Shown piece after piece: positions 1 through 7,276 of a DNA stretch of 64,000 bases. The stretch spans positions 1,841,001 through 1,905,000 of the forward strand of contig NZ_CP006587.1 in the NCBI RefSeq assembly GCF_000737515.1. The letters are read 5' to 3'. Source of the stretch: Hymenobacter sp. APR13 (GTDB taxonomy: Bacteria > Bacteroidota > Bacteroidia > Cytophagales > Hymenobacteraceae). The translations under genes were made by a program, and so were the position numbers. Every line of letters starts with the position of its first letter. Positions within the stretch are counted from its first letter, which is position 1. Below the pieces are notes generated by a model. That model was not told where the DNA came from and ran no database searches. It saw only the letters and a program-made list of their open reading frames with translations.

Positions 1-355
1 TGCCGTAGCCGCCCCGCAGCGGCACGGCGGCCACTTTGCGCAGCTCGGGCCCGCGGCCGGGGCGCGTCAGGAGCACGAAGCTGGTTTCCAGGCCGGGGTC
101 CAGAAACACGCGGGTGCGGTAGCTGACGGAGCGGCCGTAGCCCACCGGAATCATAAACTCGGCCCAGTGCACGCCGGGCGCAACCCGGTTGAGGTGTACC
201 TGGCGCGCGCCGCCGCGCGTGAGGGTGCGGCCATCGAAGCGCAGATTGAAGGGCACGCCGCGCTCCGAGGTGATGTTCATGTTGGCCGGAGCAGCCTGCA
301 GGTGGGCGGCCGTCAGCAGCAGCAGGCTGAGGCAGAAGAGTAGCGCCTTTTTCAT
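1..355 (-). CDS. Partial secreted protein, N-terminal part only
   Basis: The first 118 codons of an exported protein; the remainder lies beyond the left edge. The start MKKALLFCLSLLLLTAA is a clear signal peptide, with cleavage likely after LQA at residue 21. What follows is rich in beta-type residues (NMNITSERGVPFNLRFDG) and resembles the N-terminal region of DUF4476 proteins of Bacteroidota, small periplasmic or surface proteins of unknown function. That match is from memory and the diagnostic C-terminal domain is not visible, so only the export call is firm. No partner gene is close by: about 220 bp of sequence with a terminator separates it from the next gene. Confidence 0.6.
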   Translation of the reverse strand, partial: MKKALLFCLSLLLLTAAHLQAAPANMNITSERGVPFNLRFDGRTLTRGGARQVHLNRVAPGVHWAEFMIPVGYGRSVSYRTRVFLDPGLETSFVLLTRPGRGPELRKVAAVPLRGGYG

Positions 356-530
356 GGCAGTAGGTCGTTGGCCGGAAGCAGCCCATCTGCCTCCGTCTAT
401 ATACCCAAGCCAAGGATTATGCCAACTCGCGGAACTTTGCCAGCCGACAATCAGTTTCCGCGCCCGTTCCTGCTATTGCGGCACAAGCGCACTTAAATTT
501 CTTTCAGACCAGACGTAAAACGACAAAAAC

Positions 531-560
531 GCCCTCGCTCTGTAAGCGAGGGCTTTTTTT
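531..560. terminator. Bidirectional Rho-independent terminator
   Basis: Nine-bp stem GCCCTCGCT / AGCGAGGGC with a 5-nt loop, followed by seven T on the plus strand and by GTTTTTG on the minus strand. It lies just beyond the stop codon of the minus-strand PorE-like gene, which it most likely serves. Confidence 0.85.
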
Positions 561-579
561 GGAGGATCAGCTACCCGTG

Positions 580-2508
580 TTATTCGGCAATTTTCGTCAC
601 TCGGAATTCCGTGCGGCGGTTGCGCTGGAACTGGTCTTCAGTTTTGGCGTCCTTCACTTCCGGCCGGCTCTCGCCGTAGCCTTTGGCCGTGATGCGCGCC
701 TTGTCAATGCCCTTTGAGATGATGTAGTCTACGGCCGACTGCGCCCGGCGCTGCGACAGGGCCTGGTTGTAGGCGTCTTTGCCGCGCGAGTCGGTGTGGG
801 AGCTCAGCTCGATGGTGATGGCGGGGTTGTCGTTGAGGGTTTCCACCAGCTTATCCAGCTCCAGCGCCGCATCCGGCCGGATGTCGGCCTTATCGTAGTC
901 GTAGAGAATGTTCTCGACGCGGATGGCTTTATTTTTCACGATTTCCGTGAGCGTCAGCGCCACCGGAATCCGCACTTCGGTCATTTCGTTCACCAGCTGA
1001 TCCTGGGCAGGCTTGCGCCCCACGGTACTCAGCGGCGCCCGGGCCGTGAAGAAGCCGGGCTGGTCGGCCACCAGCGCGTAGTTGGCCGCTGCCGAGTCCA
1101 GCTTCAGGCTGAACTTGCCTTCGGCATCTGCCGTCACGTCTTGGATTTTTTGGCCGTTGCGGCCATACAACGTCACGGTTTCGCCGCTGGCTGGGGCCAT
1201 GACGCCGGTTTTCTCGTTGCGCGTCATCACCGTGCCATCGGCGTAGAAGGTCACGAGGCGCAGCGGCTTCTGGCGGAACATGTACAAGTCATCCGAGCCC
1301 TTGCCACCGGCGCGGTTGGAAGAAAATACGCCCCCATTCTTGCTGGTGAAAAACGGCGCGAAGTCGTCGCCGGCGCTATTGATGGGCGTGCCCAGGTTTT
1401 TTGCCTTGCCCTTCTCCAGCATAAAGATATCGAGCTTGCCCAGGCCGGGCTGCCCGTCGGAAGAGAAGTAGAGCGTGCCATCCGGCGCTATGGCCGGGAA
1501 GTTGTCGTTGCCGGCGGTGTTCACCTGGTCGCCCAGGTTTTCGGCGGGCGAGAAGCGGCCGTTCGGGCCCAGCGTGGCTTTGTAGATATCGTTGCCACCG
1601 AGGCCGCCTTTGCGGCCCGAGGCGAAGTACAGCGTCTGGCCATCGGCACTGAAAGCCGGCGAGAAGTCATCGGCGGTGCGGTCGTTGATGTTGGCCAGTA
1701 CCGGCTCGCTCCAGGCGCCATTCTTGAAGTAAGCAATCCACAGATCCACGCTCAGTAGGCCTTTTTTGGAGCCGTTGTTGGAGCGGGCAAACACCATCGT
1801 TTTGCCGTCGGGCGTGTAGGTGGCGCTGGCTTCGTGCTTGTCTTCGGTGTTGAAGAGGGCCTCCAGCTTGCGCACCGAGCCCCCGGTCATTTTCTCGGCG
1901 TCATCAAACTTCACGGCGTACAAGTCGCTGAAGTTCTCGCCGTTGCCCAAGTATTTCTTGCCCTCGCGGCCGGAGGCAAACACCAGCTCCTTGGTGTCCG
2001 GCATCAGGGTCGAGCCGAACTCCGAGGAGGGCGTGTTCACCTGGTCCAGCGCCATCACCTCGTTGTTGGAGCGCATCGCCATGATGGTGTTGGCCATCTT
2101 GGCATTGCGGGATTCCATCTCGGCGCGGGGCGCCAGCGCGCGGCCGGCGCTGGCCTGGGTGTAGGCGTCGAACTGCTGGGCGGCTTCGTCGAACTTGCCG
2201 TTGGCCTTCAGGGCTTGTCCGTAGTAGAACACCACGTCAGGTGCCTTCACACCCCCATCAATCGCCGCCTTATAATAGCTTTCTGCCTGCTCAATGCGGT
2301 TAGACAGCCGGTATGCTTCTGCCACCCGATAGTTGGCCGTTGCCACGTTTTTACCCTTCGCAACATCGGCCTTATACAGCTCAATGGCGGTTTCGTACTC
2401 GCCCTGAGCAAAGCGCTTATCTGCTTTGCTGGCGCTGCCGGAGGTAGCACACCCGCTCAACAAGGCAGCAGAGCCGGCCGCAGCACAGACCAGTAGTAAT
2501 TTCTTCAT
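580..2508 (-). CDS. PorE-like lipoprotein: TPR, WD40-like propeller, OmpA domain
   Basis: A 642-aa outer-membrane lipoprotein. The signal peptide ends in the lipobox LLSGC (lipidated Cys20). Next come TPR-like helices (about 30-130), a WD40/PD40-type beta-propeller with repeated FSPAFSADGQTLYFAS-like blades (about 150-415), a carboxypeptidase-regulatory-like beta domain (about 430-500) and a C-terminal OmpA domain (about 530-642) with the peptidoglycan-binding signature LSQRRAQSAVDYI and NRRTEF. This order matches PorE of the type IX secretion system, which anchors the machinery to peptidoglycan. Bacteroidota carry several paralogues of this layout, so a role in T9SS is an inference. The gene stands alone and ends at a strong terminator. 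Confidence 0.85.
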   Translation of the reverse strand: MKKLLLVCAAAGSAALLSGCATSGSASKADKRFAQGEYETAIELYKADVAKGKNVATANYRVAEAYRLSNRIEQAESYYKAAIDGGVKAPDVVFYYGQALKANGKFDEAAQQFDAYTQASAGRALAPRAEMESRNAKMANTIMAMRSNNEVMALDQVNTPSSEFGSTLMPDTKELVFASGREGKKYLGNGENFSDLYAVKFDDAEKMTGGSVRKLEALFNTEDKHEASATYTPDGKTMVFARSNNGSKKGLLSVDLWIAYFKNGAWSEPVLANINDRTADDFSPAFSADGQTLYFASGRKGGLGGNDIYKATLGPNGRFSPAENLGDQVNTAGNDNFPAIAPDGTLYFSSDGQPGLGKLDIFMLEKGKAKNLGTPINSAGDDFAPFFTSKNGGVFSSNRAGGKGSDDLYMFRQKPLRLVTFYADGTVMTRNEKTGVMAPASGETVTLYGRNGQKIQDVTADAEGKFSLKLDSAAANYALVADQPGFFTARAPLSTVGRKPAQDQLVNEMTEVRIPVALTLTEIVKNKAIRVENILYDYDKADIRPDAALELDKLVETLNDNPAITIELSSHTDSRGKDAYNQALSQRRAQSAVDYIISKGIDKARITAKGYGESRPEVKDAKTEDQFQRNRRTEFRVTKIAE

Positions 2509-2609
2509 AGGTGGTGAACGATGGAGTGGATAACAAGCTAGCTGTCAAGTCAGCAAACCCGGCCCTAATAATACTAAGTTTGTACAGTATAATAGTCGAA
2601 AAACAAAAA

Positions 2610-3104
2610 TTAGGCGACCGTCGAAAAGTACCGGGCCAGCCAGGTCTGGCCCGCCGGCCCCGGAAAAGCTGTGGTCAGTTGCCCTTTCTGCGCTACCGTA
2701 GCGTCGAAGTAGGGAGTTTCGGCGGCCAGCTGTCCCGCGGCTACGGCGCCTTTCAGGGCGGTGCGGTCAAGAAGCGTGACGGTGCCGTCCAGCAGGAACG
2801 CCATGCGCGACTTTTCCAGTAACTGGAGCCCCAAATGCTGCTCGATGCCCTGCACAAAACGGACCGAGGCATCAATGGAGCAGCCACTGGCATCGGCCAC
2901 GGCTTCGTCCAGCCCCACTACCAGAAACTGCTGGTGCAGCACGGCTACTGAGGCAGCCAGGGTGCGGCCGTGGCTGGTCCACTCATCGGCAAAACGGCGC
3001 AGCGCCGGCTGCAGGTTTTCCAGCTCGGCGGCCGTGAAGGGTCGGTTGGCTTGGTATATCCAGATGCGGGCACTGGCCGGCAGTTGATCGAAAGGAACGT
3101 ACAT
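2610..3104 (-). CDS. Conserved hypothetical protein of Bacteroidota
   Basis: A 164-aa soluble protein beginning MYVPFDQLPASARIWIYQ. Relatives in Bacteroidota are, from memory, often labelled 'ABC transporter ATPase', but no Walker A, signature or Walker B motif is present here, so that name should not be trusted. The sequence looks like a compact alpha/beta domain with no signal peptide or membrane segment. It is a single gene flanked upstream by a terminator and a short inverted repeat. Function unknown. Confidence 0.7.
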   Translation of the reverse strand: MYVPFDQLPASARIWIYQANRPFTAAELENLQPALRRFADEWTSHGRTLAASVAVLHQQFLVVGLDEAVADASGCSIDASVRFVQGIEQHLGLQLLEKSRMAFLLDGTVTLLDRTALKGAVAAGQLAAETPYFDATVAQKGQLTTAFPGPAGQTWLARYFSTVA

Positions 3105-3162
3105 AAGACGAAAGACGTGGAAAACCGGGGCCGGACGCCCTGCGGCACCCTCCCCTACTGTT

Positions 3163-3204
3163 ACAAAGAAACAGCCCCGCCCGGAAGTTCCGGCGCGGGG
3201 CTGT
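3163..3204 (-). terminator. Terminator for the HdrB-like gene
   Basis: ACAGCCCCGC / GCGGGGCTGT with an inner CCGG stem; on the minus strand it is followed by TTTCTTTG. It lies downstream of the Fe-S gene that ends at 3299. Confidence 0.7.
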
Positions 3205-3206
3205 AA

Positions 3207-3299
3207 TTAGTGCCTAATGTATGGTGCTTAGTGCTTAGGCCGTTTCTCTATCCAGAAGCAAAACAAACTAAGCACCAGGCACTACCAACTAAGCACTAT
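3207..3299. repeat. Inverted repeat of the GTGCTTAGTGCTTAG type (family H)
   Basis: Left side GGTGCTTAGTGCTTAGG and right side CTAAGCACCAGGCAC...CTAAGCAC pair with each other. The unit (TTAGTGC / GCACTAA) recurs before paaH, paaB and paaE. The right edge overlaps the stop codon of the HdrB-like gene. Confidence 0.7.
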
Positions 3300-4195
3300 T
3301 ATGCATTGAGGCCTTCGGCGGAGGCAATCAGCTCGGCCAGGTCGAACACCTGCACGTCGGATTCGCGCTCCTTGTTTTTCACGCCGTCGGCCATCATGGT
3401 CATGCAGAACGGGCAGGCCACGGCAATGACGCTGCCGCCGCGGTTGGAGCCGGCGGGCAGCACGGGGGCGGTGCTTTCCACACCCTGCAGGTTCAGCAGC
3501 ACGTCGGCGTCGCCGTCGAGGGTGGCCAGGGCTTCCTCGGCACGCTCCACGTTCACGTCTTTTTTGCCGGGCTCAGGCTCTTTCCACATCTGGGCACCAC
3601 CGGCACCGCAGCAGAGGCCGTTGGTTTTGCAGCGCTTCATTTCCAGCAGGTCGGCGTCGAGCACCTCCAGCACCTCGCGGGGCGCTTCGTAGATGTTGTT
3701 GGCGCGGCCCAGGTAGCAGGAATCGTGGAAGGTGATGCGGCGGCCCTTGAACGACTCGCCGCCCTTGGCCGTCACCTTGCCCTCGTTGATGAGCTGCTGC
3801 AGGAAGGTGCTGTGGTGAATCACCTCAAACTCGCCACCCAACGCGGGGTACTCGTTTTTGATGGTGTTGAAACAGTGCGGGCAAGCCGTTACCACCTTCT
3901 TGATGCCGTAGCCGTTGAGGGTGGCAATGTTGGTCATGGCCTGCATCTGAAACAGGAACTCGTTGCCGGCGCGCTTGGCCGGGTCGCCGGTGCAGGATTC
4001 CTCCATGCCCAGCACGGCGTAGCTCACGCCCACGTGCTCCAGAATGCGGACGAAGGCGCGGGTCACGCGCTTGTACCGGTCGTCGAAGGCGCCGGCGCAG
4101 CCCACCCAGAACAGAATTTCCGGCGACTCGCCCCGGGCAGCCAGGTCGGCCATCAACGGAACAGATACGGGACGCTTGGCAGTTTGCTCAGCCAT
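3299..4195 (-). CDS. HdrB/GlcF-like cysteine-rich Fe-S protein
   Basis: A 298-aa cytosolic protein with two cysteine-rich CCG domains. The first includes Cys33, Cys68, Cys105 and Cys108 (TACPHCFN); the second includes Cys160, Cys189, Cys195-Cys196 (LCCGAGG) and CPFC near residues 275-278. CCG domains of heterodisulfide reductase B, glycolate oxidase GlcF and succinate dehydrogenase SdhE bind iron-sulfur clusters and pass electrons to disulfides or quinones. The neighbour upstream is a membrane 4Fe-4S protein, so the pair probably forms a membrane-bound electron-transfer module. The electron donor is unknown. A degenerate 100-bp hairpin repeat lies between the two genes. Confidence 0.85.
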   Translation of the reverse strand: MAEQTAKRPVSVPLMADLAARGESPEILFWVGCAGAFDDRYKRVTRAFVRILEHVGVSYAVLGMEESCTGDPAKRAGNEFLFQMQAMTNIATLNGYGIKKVVTACPHCFNTIKNEYPALGGEFEVIHHSTFLQQLINEGKVTAKGGESFKGRRITFHDSCYLGRANNIYEAPREVLEVLDADLLEMKRCKTNGLCCGAGGAQMWKEPEPGKKDVNVERAEEALATLDGDADVLLNLQGVESTAPVLPAGSNRGGSVIAVACPFCMTMMADGVKNKERESDVQVFDLAELIASAEGLNA

Positions 4196-4213
4196 TATAT
4201 TGAGGTGGTTAGG

Positions 4214-4314
4214 GTCGTCATGCAGAGGCGGAGCCGAAGCATCTCGCGTGCTGATGTCTGATTACGATTACAACGTCAGCGCGCGAGCTGTCTGCTCCGC
4301 GCGACCCGACGTTC
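4214..4314. repeat. Degenerate family A hairpin repeat
   Basis: Left arm GTCATGCAGAGGCGGAGCC...GAAGCATCTCGCGTGCTGA, right arm CGTCAGCGCGCGAGCTGTC...GACGTTC. Clearly the same element as the intact copy at 12735, but the arms have drifted. It sits between the two Fe-S genes. Confidence 0.75.
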
Positions 4315-4322
4315 TGCTTACA

Positions 4323-5768
4323 CTAGGCCGTTACCGGCGTTTTTTCCGTCACGAACAGGTCGTCGGCCCAGTTGAACCGGTCGGAGGGCGAGAAGGCCCA
4401 GGGCGCGCCGTTGTTTTCGATGTTGCTGAACATCACGTTCAGGGAGTTCGGGGCGGCCGACTCTTCCAGCACCAGGAAGCGGCGCATCTCGATGATGCTT
4501 TCCAGGGGGTTGATGTTCACCGGGCAGGCTTCCACGCAGGCATTGCAGGTGGTGCAGGCCCACAGCTCCTCGGGCGTTACGTAGCCGCGCAGCAGGGTGT
4601 GGTTTTCCTTGTCGAGCTGCTCCTGGGGGTTATGCTTGGCTTCGGGGCCGTACAGGCTGGGGTGGAAAATCAGCGGCGAGTTGTACTTCTCCTCTACCCG
4701 GTCGCGGGTATCCATGATGATTTTGCGGGGCGAGAGAAGCTTGCCGGTGAGGTTGGCCGGGCACACCGAGGTGCAGCGGCCGCACTCGGTGCAGGAGTAG
4801 GCGTTGAGCAGGTTGGTCCAGGCCAGATCATCCACATCCTTGGCCCCGAAGGGCGTGGGTGCGGCGGCCGAGCCATCGGGGTTGGTAGCCGGGGCGGGCA
4901 CCTGGTAGCTGGGGTCCATCATGGCTTTCACCTCGTGGGTGATGCTGTCCACGTTCGAGAACTGCCCCTGCGGCACCAGCCGGGAGTAGAACACGTTCGG
5001 GAAGGCCATGATGATGTGGAAGTGCTTGCTGCTGGGCAGGTAGTTCAGAAACAGCAGGATGCCCACAATGTGCGCCCACCAGCCCACGCGCTCCAGCACG
5101 GCCAGGGCCGTGAGGTTATCGGGGAACAGGCCCGTGAGCAGGCTGCTGACGGGAAACGCGCCGGGCAAGTCCTTGCCTTCCAGCTGGTGCAGCTTCAGGT
5201 CGGCGGCGTTCATCGTGAACAGGGCCGCCATCAGAATTACCTCCACGTAGAGAATCACGTTAGCGTCGAGCTTGGGCCAAGCCCGCAGTTCGGGGCCGGT
5301 GAAGCGGCGCACCACGCTGGCGTTGCGGCGCCACCAGAAGGCCACCACGGCCAGCACTACCAGCGCGCCCAGCACTTCGTTGGTGGCGGTCAGGGCATCG
5401 TAGAGCGGCCCCAGGAACTGCAGAAACCGGTGGGTGCCAAACAGGCCGTCCACCATGATTTCAATGACTTCGATGTTGATGACGATGAAGCCGACGTAAA
5501 CAATCAGGTGCAGGATGGCCGGCGTGAGTCGCTTGAACATCTTCTGCTGCCCGAAGGCCACCAGCAGCGTCTTCCACAGACGCTCATTGACGTGGCCGCT
5601 CATATCCCGGTCGCGCCCGACGAGGATGTTGGCCCGGATCTTCCGCGCCTGCCAGGCAAACAGGCCGAAGCCCGCTACCGCTACCAGCAGGAAGAGGAGG
5701 TTTTGAATAGAGAAATGCACAGGAAAGGGTAGGTTTGGGGTTGGAGCCGAAATATACTCGGTATGCAT
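4323..5768 (-). CDS. Membrane-bound 4Fe-4S electron-transfer protein (HdrC-like fusion)
   Basis: A 481-aa protein with an N-terminal membrane part (helices near 20-40, 82-106, 130-147, 170-190 and 225-245) and a C-terminal cytosolic ferredoxin-like part with two complete CxxCxxCxxxCP motifs: Cys326/329/332/336 and Cys405/408/411/415. It therefore combines a NarI-like membrane domain with HdrC-type clusters. Together with the downstream CCG protein it probably carries electrons between a soluble dehydrogenase and the quinone pool. Bacteroidota often encode this pair, commonly annotated only as (Fe-S)-binding protein. The start follows an A+T-rich leader; no Shine-Dalgarno is seen, as is usual in this phylum. 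Confidence 0.85.
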   Translation of the reverse strand: MHTEYISAPTPNLPFPVHFSIQNLLFLLVAVAGFGLFAWQARKIRANILVGRDRDMSGHVNERLWKTLLVAFGQQKMFKRLTPAILHLIVYVGFIVINIEVIEIMVDGLFGTHRFLQFLGPLYDALTATNEVLGALVVLAVVAFWWRRNASVVRRFTGPELRAWPKLDANVILYVEVILMAALFTMNAADLKLHQLEGKDLPGAFPVSSLLTGLFPDNLTALAVLERVGWWAHIVGILLFLNYLPSSKHFHIIMAFPNVFYSRLVPQGQFSNVDSITHEVKAMMDPSYQVPAPATNPDGSAAAPTPFGAKDVDDLAWTNLLNAYSCTECGRCTSVCPANLTGKLLSPRKIIMDTRDRVEEKYNSPLIFHPSLYGPEAKHNPQEQLDKENHTLLRGYVTPEELWACTTCNACVEACPVNINPLESIIEMRRFLVLEESAAPNSLNVMFSNIENNGAPWAFSPSDRFNWADDLFVTEKTPVTA

Positions 5769-5827
5769 AACAAATTATCGATTTTGCCAGCATTGTTTTC
5801 GGCCAGAAGATTTTTTTGAGTTAGTGC

Positions 5828-5857
5828 TTGCAGGTTGAAAATGGTTTACTACTTTTG
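5828..5857 (+). promoter_or_regulatory. Bacteroidota-type promoter of tRNA-Phe
   Basis: TTG at 5828-5830 (-33), a 19-bp spacer and TACTTTTG at 5850-5857, an exact match to the TAnnTTTG -7 element. Transcription should start near 5862-5864, about 35 nt before the tRNA. Confidence 0.75.
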
Positions 5858-5898
5858 TGCTCCCCAACGGCGGTAACGCACTCGGGGCACCCAGAGCT

Positions 5899-5971
<73 letters not shown>

Positions 5972-5974
5972 CTC

Positions 5975-6010
5975 AAAACCCTCTTTGCAAATCGCGAAGA
6001 GGGTTTTTTG
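5975..6010 (+). terminator. Terminator of tRNA-Phe
   Basis: AAACCCTCTT / AAGAGGGTTT stem with an 11-nt loop and a run of T ending TTTTTTG, starting four bases after the tRNA. Confidence 0.9.
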
Positions 6011-6062
6011 TTTTCACACTATTCCCTACTGCTCATACAACTAAACCCGCTCACGGCTTTAG

Positions 6063-6092
6063 TTGTTTTTGCTATTTTTATTAGTATTTTTG
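6063..6092 (+). promoter_or_regulatory. Bacteroidota-type promoter of the 75-aa gene
   Basis: TTG at 6063-6065, a 19-bp spacer, then TATTTTTG at 6085-6092, with the same geometry as the tRNA promoter. The start site should lie near 6098, leaving a leader of about 25 nt. Confidence 0.7.
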
Positions 6093-6124
6093 ATTACTAT
6101 ATGATCTGACTGCTCCTTCTCGCT

Positions 6125-6352
6125 ATGAAACAGAACCTCAGCTACCAAGTGCACTGCCAGGTGATAACTGCGCAGACGGATTGCGGAGAAATAGTTACCG
6201 CCAAACGCACTGAACATCAGCTTCTCAGCGCCACTTCAGAAGTGAGCGAGGTCTTCGCTGACCTCTACGAACAATTCCGCAGCCCATGTTTGGTAGGCCT
6301 GCAGATTGTCTCCATCCAAAACTGCCAAACGAAGGAATTGCAAGCGGCATAA
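6125..6352 (+). CDS. Small hypothetical protein, 75 aa
   Basis: Not recognised. A 75-aa soluble protein (MKQNLSYQVHCQVIT...) with four scattered cysteines (residues 11, 20, 55 and 67) and no signal peptide. It is judged real because it has its own well-formed promoter 33 bp upstream, a hairpin terminator that begins inside its stop codon, and lower GC than its neighbours. The lower GC and isolation suggest either recent acquisition or a lineage-specific gene. Confidence 0.6.
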   Translation: MKQNLSYQVHCQVITAQTDCGEIVTAKRTEHQLLSATSEVSEVFADLYEQFRSPCLVGLQIVSIQNCQTKELQAA

Positions 6353-6390
6353 GGGTAGCGCGGGCCACAGCCTACGCTACCCTTCGTTTT
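6351..6390 (+). terminator. Terminator of the 75-aa gene
   Basis: Ten-bp perfect stem AAGGGTAGCG / CGCTACCCTT, 14-nt loop, then CGTTTT. It overlaps both the stop codon of the plus-strand gene and the stop codon of the converging hydratase gene. Confidence 0.75.
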
Positions 6391-7150
6391 ACCGGCTCTT
6401 GAATTGACGGATGGCGTCGCGGGTGAAGTCGGACAGCACGAGACGGCCGCTGATGGCGGCGCGCTCCGGCAGTAGCGTATCCCAGTGGTCGGTGCCCTGC
6501 CAGATGACGCGCTTGAGGTCGGTGAGGGCCTCGGGGTTGTAGGCGGCCAGCTTGCGGGCAAAGGCCAGCACGGCCGCGTCGAGGGCTTCGGCGGAATCGT
6601 GCAACTCAGCGTAGAGGCCTTTCTGCAACGCCCACTCGGCGGGGCGGAACTCGCCGGCATCAAGGGCCAGCTGGGCAAAGGCGGCGGTGCCGATTTTGCG
6701 CTCCACGGCCGGCCCTACTACAAACGGCCCGATGCCGACCACCAGCTCGCTCAGCTTCACGCTGGCGTTGGTGGTGGCAAAGCAGTAGTCGGTGGCCGCG
6801 GCCACGCCCACGCCGCCGCCAATGGCCTTGCCCTGCACCCGCCCAATGATGATTTTGGGCGCGGTGCGGCAGGCGTTAATCACCTTCGCGAAGCCGGAGA
6901 AAAACTCCAGGCCCTGGGCCGCGTCCTCAATGGCAATCAGCTCATCGAAGCTGGCCCCGGCGCAGAATGTCTTTTCACCCTCGCTTTCCAGGATGATGAC
7001 TTTGGTGACTTCGTCCTGGGCGGTTTGGGTGATGGTGGCAGCCAGTTCCGTAAGTAGCGCGCCCGGCAGCGAGTTGTGTGAGGGGTGGAAGAAGCGGATG
7101 GTGCTGATGCCTTCCGGGGTAGTGTGGGTGGTAACGGTTCCTGAGGTCAT
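6389..7150 (-). CDS. Enoyl-CoA hydratase/isomerase family protein
   Basis: A 253-aa crotonase-fold protein, last gene of the paa cluster. The oxyanion-hole segments are visible (KTFCAGASFDEL near residues 60-71 and GKAIGGGVGVAAATDYCFA near 106-124). In this position it could carry out the hydration of dehydroadipyl-CoA normally assigned to PaaF, since the other hydratase in the cluster is PaaG-like. That assignment is inference; the family includes hydratases, isomerases and hydrolases with very similar sequences. Membership in the cluster rests on strand and adjacency: a 100-bp hairpin repeat separates it from paaZ. Confidence 0.8.
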   Translation of the reverse strand: MTSGTVTTHTTPEGISTIRFFHPSHNSLPGALLTELAATITQTAQDEVTKVIILESEGEKTFCAGASFDELIAIEDAAQGLEFFSGFAKVINACRTAPKIIIGRVQGKAIGGGVGVAAATDYCFATTNASVKLSELVVGIGPFVVGPAVERKIGTAAFAQLALDAGEFRPAEWALQKGLYAELHDSAEALDAAVLAFARKLAAYNPEALTDLKRVIWQGTDHWDTLLPERAAISGRLVLSDFTRDAIRQFKSR

Positions 7151-7163
7151 GGGGAATTAGTAA

Positions 7164-7267
7164 CTGTCATCCTGAACGGAGCGAAGGACCTTATCACGTC
7201 TGAACGTTAATCGTAGCAACGACTCGTCCAGCTGTCATAAGGTCCTTCGCTCCGCTCAGGATGACAG
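7164..7267. repeat. Family B hairpin repeat (ech-paaZ gap)
   Basis: Arms CTGTCATCCTGAACGGAGCG + AAGGACCTTATCACG and the reverse complement ending CTCAGGATGACAG. It fills nearly the whole gap between the hydratase and paaZ. Confidence 0.9.
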
Positions 7268-7276
7268 ACGGGTTAT

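Noticed and set aside
796..1758. A 320-aa plus-strand frame opposite the PorE-like gene
   Set aside because: A shadow of the GC-rich coding strand; no domain, and the minus-strand protein is unambiguous.
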